This document shows, one piece after another, positions 6,742 through 10,124 of a stretch of DNA of 10,124 nt. Every line of letters begins with the position of its first letter. Positions within the stretch are counted from its first letter, which is position 1. The notes beneath the pieces are model-generated. The model was given only the letters and a program-made list of their open reading frames with translations. It searched no databases and was not told where the DNA came from. The translations under genes and the position numbers were made by a program. The DNA is from Pusillimonas sp. UBA6240 (GTDB lineage: Bacteria; Pseudomonadota; Gammaproteobacteria; Burkholderiales; Burkholderiaceae_B): assembly GCA_002441445.1 (NCBI GenBank), contig DJWC01000079.1, positions 393 to 10,516 of the forward strand. The letters run 5' to 3'.

Positions 6742-7668
6742 TCATTCATCCGGTTTGCGCGGCCTGACGGTGGGCCTGCCGATGGCGCTGGCCGATATGC
6801 GGGTTTCGCCCGCCATGCCGCGATGCGCCGCTGTGCGCCAGGCATGACCGTAGGCCACTTCCAGGCTCAGGTGTATGGTGCCGTCGATATGGCGGCGCGC
6901 TTCCAGCGCATCGGCCAGGCGCTGGCGCCATTGCCTGCCCGACAGCCCGGGCTTGCGGTCCAGGCTGGGGTTGCCGCCCAGGATGCGCATGTCGTCCAGC
7001 AGCTTGTCCGCGCTGCGATAGGTGAGCGTCAGAATTTCCTGATCCATCACGGGGTCGGCGAACCCGCGCTGGATCAGCAGGTCGCCGAAGTCATGCATAT
7101 CGACGAATTCGGGGGTGGCTGTTTGCAGGCCCGCCTCGGCGACCGCGCTGCGCAGTTCCGCCAGCGAACCGGGGCCCAGGCAAGAGAACATCACCAACGC
7201 CCCCGGCTTGAGGATGCGGCGCCACTCGCTCAAGGCGCGATGGGGTTCCGGATGCCAGTGCAGCGCCATATTCGACCAGACCAGATCCTGGCTTTCGGGC
7301 GGCAAGCCTGAGTCGGCCAGGTCCGCCTGGATGAACTGCGCGGGCGGAGTGGGCCGGTTGCGCAGCTTCTGCCAGAAACCCGGCTTGGAGACATAACGTT
7401 CGCGGGCGACATCCAGCAGGCGCGCGCAGGCATCCAGCCCGGTGTAATGCAGGTCGGGGTAGCGCGAACGCAGCGGCTCCAGCGCGTGCCCCGCGCCGCA
7501 GCCGGCATCCAGCGCGGCGACGGGCGCGATGCGTATATAGCTGAGGCGCTGCAGCATGCGCTGGGCGATTTCCCCATACAGGAATTGGGCGGCATCCAGG
7601 GGGCTGCGGCGCGAAAACTGCTTGTTGACGTGGGCCGCGCTGATGCGCAGGCTGGGCGGCTGAGACAT
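6742..7668 (-). CDS. bioC: Malonyl-ACP O-methyltransferase BioC
   Basis: A class I SAM-dependent methyltransferase of 308 residues. BioC methylates malonyl-ACP so that fatty-acid enzymes can build the pimeloyl chain of biotin. The N-terminus AAHVNKQFSRRSPLDAAQFLYGEIAQRML is the typical BioC lead-in. LDAGCGAGHALE is SAM motif I, followed by YTGLDACARLLDVAR, AQFIQADLAD, DLVWSNMALHWHPEPHRALSEWRRILKPGALVMFS and FGDLLIQRGFADPVMDQEILTLTY. It is longer than the E. coli enzyme (about 250 residues) because of an extended loop near WQKLRNRPTPP and a longer C-terminus. A weak GGA lies six bases before the start. It is divergent from comF and convergent with the oxidoreductase. The methyltransferase assignment is firm; the exact BioC role is somewhat less so, and no other bio genes are visible here. 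Confidence 0.82.
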   Translation of the reverse strand: MSQPPSLRISAAHVNKQFSRRSPLDAAQFLYGEIAQRMLQRLSYIRIAPVAALDAGCGAGHALEPLRSRYPDLHYTGLDACARLLDVARERYVSKPGFWQKLRNRPTPPAQFIQADLADSGLPPESQDLVWSNMALHWHPEPHRALSEWRRILKPGALVMFSCLGPGSLAELRSAVAEAGLQTATPEFVDMHDFGDLLIQRGFADPVMDQEILTLTYRSADKLLDDMRILGGNPSLDRKPGLSGRQWRQRLADALEARRHIDGTIHLSLEVAYGHAWRTAAHRGMAGETRISASAIGRPTVRPRKPDE

Positions 7669-7774
7669 TGCTATCCAGGAATGTATGGCGCGCGCCGGAT
7701 GGTTTGCCTAAGATGAAGGTAAGGCATGAGCTGCGAGCCCGGCGATTCCGAAACCCCTATTATGGCCCATCTAT
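7669..7774. promoter_or_regulatory. Divergent bioC/comF spacer
   Basis: This spacer must carry the start signals for bioC on one strand and the comF unit on the other. TATTAT (7758-7763) could be a -10 element for the plus strand, but no good -35 lies 16-18 bases before it. No clear minus-strand promoter stands out. I saw no strong operator-like palindrome. Confidence 0.3.
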
Positions 7775-7924
7775 ATGCAACGCGCGAACCCAGACCCATC
7801 CACGGCCAAGAGTCGTCCCGCCTTGTACGAGGCGTACGGCAAGCGCCTGTACGGCGTGCGCAAGGTATGCGGCGAGCGCCAGCACGCCTGGCGGGGCCGT
7901 CATCGCGATAGGAAACATGCATGA
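7775..7924 (+). CDS. Possible small basic protein upstream of comF
   Basis: A 49-codon open frame beginning MQRANPDPSTAKSRPALYEA and ending RDRKHA. I do not recognise it. In its favour, third codon positions are mostly G or C, strongly so in the middle codons, as in neighbouring genes. Its TGA stop also overlaps the ATG at 7921 in an ATGA junction typical of translational coupling. Against it, there is no ribosome binding site before ATG 7775 and no known domain. The product would be rich in arginine and lysine, with one cysteine and no membrane segment or signal peptide. It may be a real leader or coupled gene for comF, a remnant of an older gene, or chance. Confidence 0.35.
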   Translation: MQRANPDPSTAKSRPALYEAYGKRLYGVRKVCGERQHAWRGRHRDRKHA

Positions 7925-8694
7925 CTTCGGTCCGGGACACAGCCTTGAAAAGAGGCGTATATAAGATGGGCGGCATATACGAGGCGTGTGCCAGCCTGTT
8001 GCGCCATATCTCTTCCGATTGCGGCCTGTGCGGCGGGCGTGCGCGGGGCGGCGCGCTATGCCCGCCCTGCCAGGGCAGCGTCACCTATAGCATGCGGCAT
8101 GGCGGGGCGCGTTGCGGGCGATGCGGCCTGGCCCTGGGCGGGCTGGCCGTATGCCCGGATTGCAGCCTGCGTCCGCCCGCATTCGAACGCGTCATTGCCG
8201 CCTTCGATTACGCCTACCCGGGCGATGTGTTGATCCACCACTTGAAAGCGGGGCGCCGCTACGCCAGCGCGGGGATGCTGGCCGGTTTGCTGCATGCCGC
8301 GGTGCGCGCCGCCGAGCCGCCCTTGCCGGACGATACGCTGCTGCTGCCGGTGCCTTCCAGCCGCGCCGCCGTGCTGCAGCGCGGCTTCAACCCCGCGGCC
8401 GAAGTCGCCCGCGCGCTGGCCCGACGGCTGCAACTGGAATACCGGCCCGGCCTGGTGTTGCGGCGCCGCGAAGGCCGCCGCCAGGCGCATTTGTCCCGCG
8501 CCGACCGCCTGCGCAGCGTGCATGCCCTATACCATTGCCCGCAGCCGCTGCAGGGCGCAAAGGTAGCGGTGGTGGACGACGTATTGACCACCGGCAGCAC
8601 CCTGCACGGCATGGCCGCCGCTCTGAAAGAAGCCGGCGCGGCGACAGTAACAGGCCTGGTCCTCGCCCGCACGCCTTACAGCGCCCACCGATGA
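7921..8694 (+). CDS. comF: ComF family protein (zinc finger plus phosphoribosyltransferase)
   Basis: ComF proteins are linked to natural transformation and DNA processing; the exact reaction is not settled. The 257-residue product has an N-terminal double zinc ribbon (CGLC, CPPC, CGRC, CPDC, about residues 38-86) and a type I phosphoribosyltransferase fold. LLLPVPSSRAAVLQRGFNPAAEVARAL and RRQAHLSRADR are characteristic. The ribose-phosphate binding loop VAVVDDVLTTGSTL has the acidic pair Asp219-Asp220. The start is ambiguous. ATG 7921 has AGGA seven bases upstream (7910-7913) and overlaps the small ORF stop. ATG 7966 has AGAGG (7951-7955) ten bases upstream and gives 242 residues, closer to family length. 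The pairing with divergent bioC is something I associate with Alcaligenaceae but cannot verify here. Confidence 0.9.
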   Translation: MTSVRDTALKRGVYKMGGIYEACASLLRHISSDCGLCGGRARGGALCPPCQGSVTYSMRHGGARCGRCGLALGGLAVCPDCSLRPPAFERVIAAFDYAYPGDVLIHHLKAGRRYASAGMLAGLLHAAVRAAEPPLPDDTLLLPVPSSRAAVLQRGFNPAAEVARALARRLQLEYRPGLVLRRREGRRQAHLSRADRLRSVHALYHCPQPLQGAKVAVVDDVLTTGSTLHGMAAALKEAGAATVTGLVLARTPYSAHR

Positions 8695-8715
8695 AACGCT
8701 ATAGCGATGGTGGAT

Positions 8716-9033
8716 TCACAATACGGCTTCCAGCCCTTTACGTTCCAGCAGATCGAGCAGCTTGAGCGAAGGGCCGCTAGGGTGTTTTTCGCCGATTTCC
8801 CATTTACGGACGGTGGATGGGCTGGTATTGAGCAGCGACGCAAGCACGGTCTGGCTCAGCTTGAGGTGTTCGCGCAGCGCGCGGATGCGGGCGCTATCAT
8901 AAGGTGGAATAGGCTCAAGGCACAGAATGTCCAGCTTCTGCTGTTTGCGCCTGTCGATGAACCCCAGGCGATGCAGGTCCGTGGCGGTCTCGTGCACCGC
9001 ATCCAGGATCCGGCTTTTGGCTTTGGTTGTCAT
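8716..9033 (-). CDS. HigA/NadS-like helix-turn-helix antitoxin
   Basis: A 105-residue Xre-type helix-turn-helix protein, the antitoxin class that neutralises RelE-family toxins of Pfam RelE (PF06296 type) and represses its own operon. The HTH is in the C-terminal half: IRALREHLKLSQTVLASLLN, then TSPSTVRKWEIGEKHPSGPS and LKLLDLLERKGLEAVL. The WExGxKHPSGPSLKLL signature is characteristic. The frame is complete, with AGGAGA (9041-9046) as a good ribosome binding site seven bases before the start. Its ATG overlaps the toxin stop by two bases, the usual toxin-first coupling for this family. The toxin is broken, so this is now an orphan antitoxin with no obvious promoter of its own. It is convergent with comF, leaving 21 bases between them. 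Confidence 0.87.
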   Translation of the reverse strand: MTTKAKSRILDAVHETATDLHRLGFIDRRKQQKLDILCLEPIPPYDSARIRALREHLKLSQTVLASLLNTSPSTVRKWEIGEKHPSGPSLKLLDLLERKGLEAVL

Positions 9034-9220
9034 GAGTCCATCTCCTGTAAGGCGCCGTCTTCCACAGCGCCGTCCAATTGCTGGCTTGTCAAAGCCAGCA
9101 ATTCATTCGCCAATGTCTGCAACGCTTCCAGCTCGGCGGATGAATATTGGGTTTTTCATTCTTCTCGAAACCGAATACGAAAAACCAGCGATCCGTTTTT
9201 CGGGTGGCGACCAAAGTGCG
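9030..9220 (-). pseudogene. Remnant of a RelE-family toxin gene, truncated and frameshifted
   Basis: Intact toxins of this family are about 110 residues and inhibit translation by cleaving mRNA. Only the C-terminal half survives. One frame gives RTLVATRKTDRWFFVFGFEK then NEKPNI, ending near 9143. The family's tail continues one base back: ELEALQTLANELLALTSQQL, then DGAVEDGALQEMDS and a stop overlapping the antitoxin ATG. Restoring one missing base after ATT would read NISSAELEAL, so a single-base deletion near 9142/9143 is the likely lesion. The N-terminal part, including the usual FARWARKE-type start and the GGxR segment before RTLVA, cannot be found. The trmL start region lies where it should be. 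An ARARRDTS stretch in another frame (9222-9245) may be a further scrap. The gene cannot make an intact toxin. Confidence 0.82.
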
Positions 9221-9265
9221 GGCTCGTGTCCCTCCGTGCACGTGCCGGCATTCAACGCCAGTGGC

Positions 9266-9271
9266 TACAAT
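9266..9271 (+). promoter_or_regulatory. Possible -10 element for trmL
   Basis: TACAAT is a 5/6 match to the sigma-70 -10 box. Transcription would begin around 9278, leaving a leader of only about seven bases before the chosen trmL ATG, which also lacks a Shine-Dalgarno sequence. No good -35 is visible 16-18 bases upstream. Tentative. Confidence 0.3.
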
Positions 9272-9284
9272 GGCTATTTTGGCC

Positions 9285-9755
9285 ATGTTCCACATCGTCC
9301 TCGTTTCCCCCGAAATTCCCCCCAATACCGGCAACGTCATACGTTTGGCGGCGAATACGGGGGCTGGTCTGCATCTGGTGCGGCCCCTGGGATTTGAGCT
9401 GGAGGACAAGAAGCTGAAGCGCGCGGGGCTGGACTATCACGAATGGGCCAACTTGCGTGTGCATGACACGCTGCAGGGGGCGCTGGATAGTATCGGAGGC
9501 GATCCGTCGCGGCGCTTCGCCTTGACGACGAAAGGGGCCAGGCTGATAGGCGATGTGCCTTTGCTACCCGGCGATGTCTTTGTGTTCGGCCGCGAAACGG
9601 CCGGCTTGACGGAGGAGCAAATGACCTTGTTCCCCGCCGGCCAGCGCGTGCGCCTGCCGATGCGACCGCGGCAGCGCAGCCTGAACCTGTCGAACGCCGT
9701 GGCCGTTACGGTCTACGAGGCCTGGCGCCAGGCGGGCTACGCGGGCAGTGTTTAG
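9285..9755 (+). CDS. trmL: tRNA (cytidine(34)-2'-O)-methyltransferase TrmL
   Basis: A small SPOUT-fold enzyme of 156 residues that 2'-O-methylates the wobble base of leucine tRNAs using SAM. All three knot motifs are present: MFHIVLVSPEIPPNTGNVIR with LAANTGAGLHLVRPLGF, then the SAM loop VFGRETAGL, and RLPMRPRQRSLNLSNAVAVT with VYEAWRQAGY. The length is normal for the family. The start is placed at the ATG giving MFHIVLV. An in-frame ATG at 9270 would add MAILA and overlap the putative -10 box, so it is less likely. The open frame extends upstream to 9147, but that part is antisense to the toxin remnant. No ribosome binding site is visible, which may fit a near-leaderless mRNA. Confidence 0.95.
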   Translation: MFHIVLVSPEIPPNTGNVIRLAANTGAGLHLVRPLGFELEDKKLKRAGLDYHEWANLRVHDTLQGALDSIGGDPSRRFALTTKGARLIGDVPLLPGDVFVFGRETAGLTEEQMTLFPAGQRVRLPMRPRQRSLNLSNAVAVTVYEAWRQAGYAGSV

Positions 9756-9865
9756 TTCGCGTGTTTAAGGGTTAGCGCGTCGGCGTCATAGCGTAACAAC
9801 GGTATAGCATCGCAGCATACGGCCGGCTGTGGCTGCTTCACCGTCATATGCTTTGCTTTTGGCAT
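9752..9865 (-). CDS. Possible 37-codon small ORF convergent with trmL
   Basis: On the minus strand an ATG immediately after an in-frame TAA opens a frame reading MPKAKHMTVKQPQPAVCCDA and ending TLKHAN. Its TAA overlaps the trmL stop. A TGGA four bases before the ATG is a weak ribosome binding site. I do not recognise the peptide, which has a CC pair and no hydrophobic segment. In a region otherwise without genes it is worth recording, but a frame this short can easily be chance. Confidence 0.22.
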   Translation of the reverse strand: MPKAKHMTVKQPQPAVCCDAIPLLRYDADALTLKHAN

Positions 9866-9920
9866 TTAGTCCAGGGGTCAGGCCCAAACGATTGATCACC
9901 GCGTCCCAGCGCTGCCTTAT
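9756..9920. other. Intergenic segment after trmL without a convincing gene
   Basis: Apart from the possible minus-strand ORF, I see no RNA gene or intrinsic terminator. GCAGC (9812-9816) and GCTGC (9832-9836) could pair, but the loop is long and no T-run follows. GGGGTCAGGCCC (9874-9885) is a near-palindrome of a kind often seen in dispersed repeats; alone it proves nothing. Confidence 0.4.
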
Positions 9921-10090
9921 TTATTCTGACTCGCACAAGTGTTCGTGGCGCTGTCATTCTTTTCGCGCGTGCCGGGCGATGTGTGGTGTTACTTTGTTCT
10001 TCTGACTGGTGTCGGTGTTCGTAGCACTGACCTAATTTTTCTGACGCGTGCCGGGTGGTTTGTGGCGTTGCTTTGTTCTTCTGGCGCGGG
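9921..10090. repeat. Degenerate 38-39-base tandem repeat
   Basis: Bases 9966-10004 and 10045-10083 match at 34 of 39 positions, both running from CGCGTGCCGGG to TTTGTTCTTCTG. Between and before them lie more divergent units marked by TTCTGAC (9924, 10000, 10039) and GTGTTCGT (9939, 10015). Four units of about 38-39 bases are recognisable, alternating between two subtypes, so the higher-order period is about 76-79 bases. A fifth unit seems to begin at about 10075 with TTCTTCTGGCGCGGG and the array may continue past the window. It is too diverged and lacks spacers to be a CRISPR. Origin and function unknown. Confidence 0.7.
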
Positions 10091-10124
10091 ACGGGAGGCG
10101 GGGCCGGACTTGCTCCTCGTGGCT

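Noticed and set aside
6510..6767. Plus-strand frame giving repeated SSSID-like pentapeptides
   Set aside because: The peptide repeat only mirrors the 15-base DNA unit. Its start lies inside the oxidoreductase gene in another frame, with no ribosome binding site, and unit lengths of 13 and 14 bases break the peptide repeat.
9132..9165. Programmed -1 frameshift in the toxin remnant at GAAAAACCC
   Set aside because: A one-base backward slip would restore the frame, but CCC cannot re-pair well as ACC after slipping. The missing N-terminal half also already makes the gene non-functional, so mutation is simpler.
8707..9417. Plus-strand open frame (236 codons) across the antitoxin and toxin remnant
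   Set aside because: The minus strand holds a recognisable HTH antitoxin and toxin fragment in the same place, and this frame shows no domain and runs into trmL out of frame.
9812..9836. Intrinsic terminator after trmL
   Set aside because: The stem is only five base pairs with a 15-base loop and no following T-run.
9921..10090. CRISPR array
   Set aside because: The copies are imperfect, directly adjacent, and have no unique spacers between identical repeats.

Overview
The window looks like a chromosomal segment from a high-GC betaproteobacterium, most likely family Alcaligenaceae (Bordetella, Achromobacter and relatives). The main reason is a block of four co-directional genes, rsmB, a DUF4390 gene, an NtrY-type kinase and an NtrX-like regulator with no AAA+ domain. 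That block matches what I remember of the Bordetella plrSR locus. This assignment rests on motif recognition and memory, not on a database search.

Left part (1-5443): the start of rimO runs leftward off the window. A short divergent spacer separates it from rsmB, which runs rightward. A GC-rich, hairpin-forming gap of 164 bases follows, then an exported DUF4390 protein whose end overlaps the sensor kinase gene (plrS-like). The response regulator gene (plrR-like) starts 10 bases after it. Tight spacing from the DUF4390 gene to the regulator suggests one transcript and linked translation.

Middle part (5455-8694): an old yellow enzyme of the YqjM/XenA class begins 11 bases after the regulator stop, with its own good ribosome binding site, so it is probably the operon's last gene. 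The gap between it and the convergent bioC gene is filled almost entirely by about ten 15-base units, several of which are small perfect or near-perfect inverted repeats. Divergent from bioC is comF, preceded by a possible 49-codon gene whose stop overlaps the upstream comF start codon.

Right part (8716-10124): on the minus strand lies an intact HigA-like antitoxin gene behind the wreck of its RelE-family toxin, which has lost its N-terminal half and carries a frameshift. The trmL promoter and start lie directly against the broken toxin end. After trmL there is no convincing protein gene, only a possible 37-codon minus-strand ORF and a degenerate 38-39-base tandem repeat that may run past the window edge.

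Most genes here are housekeeping: ribosomal protein, rRNA and tRNA modification, biotin precursor synthesis, and DNA uptake or processing. The regulatory interest is in the PlrSR-like pair. The less explained material is the two intergenic repeat arrays, the decayed toxin and the small ORFs.
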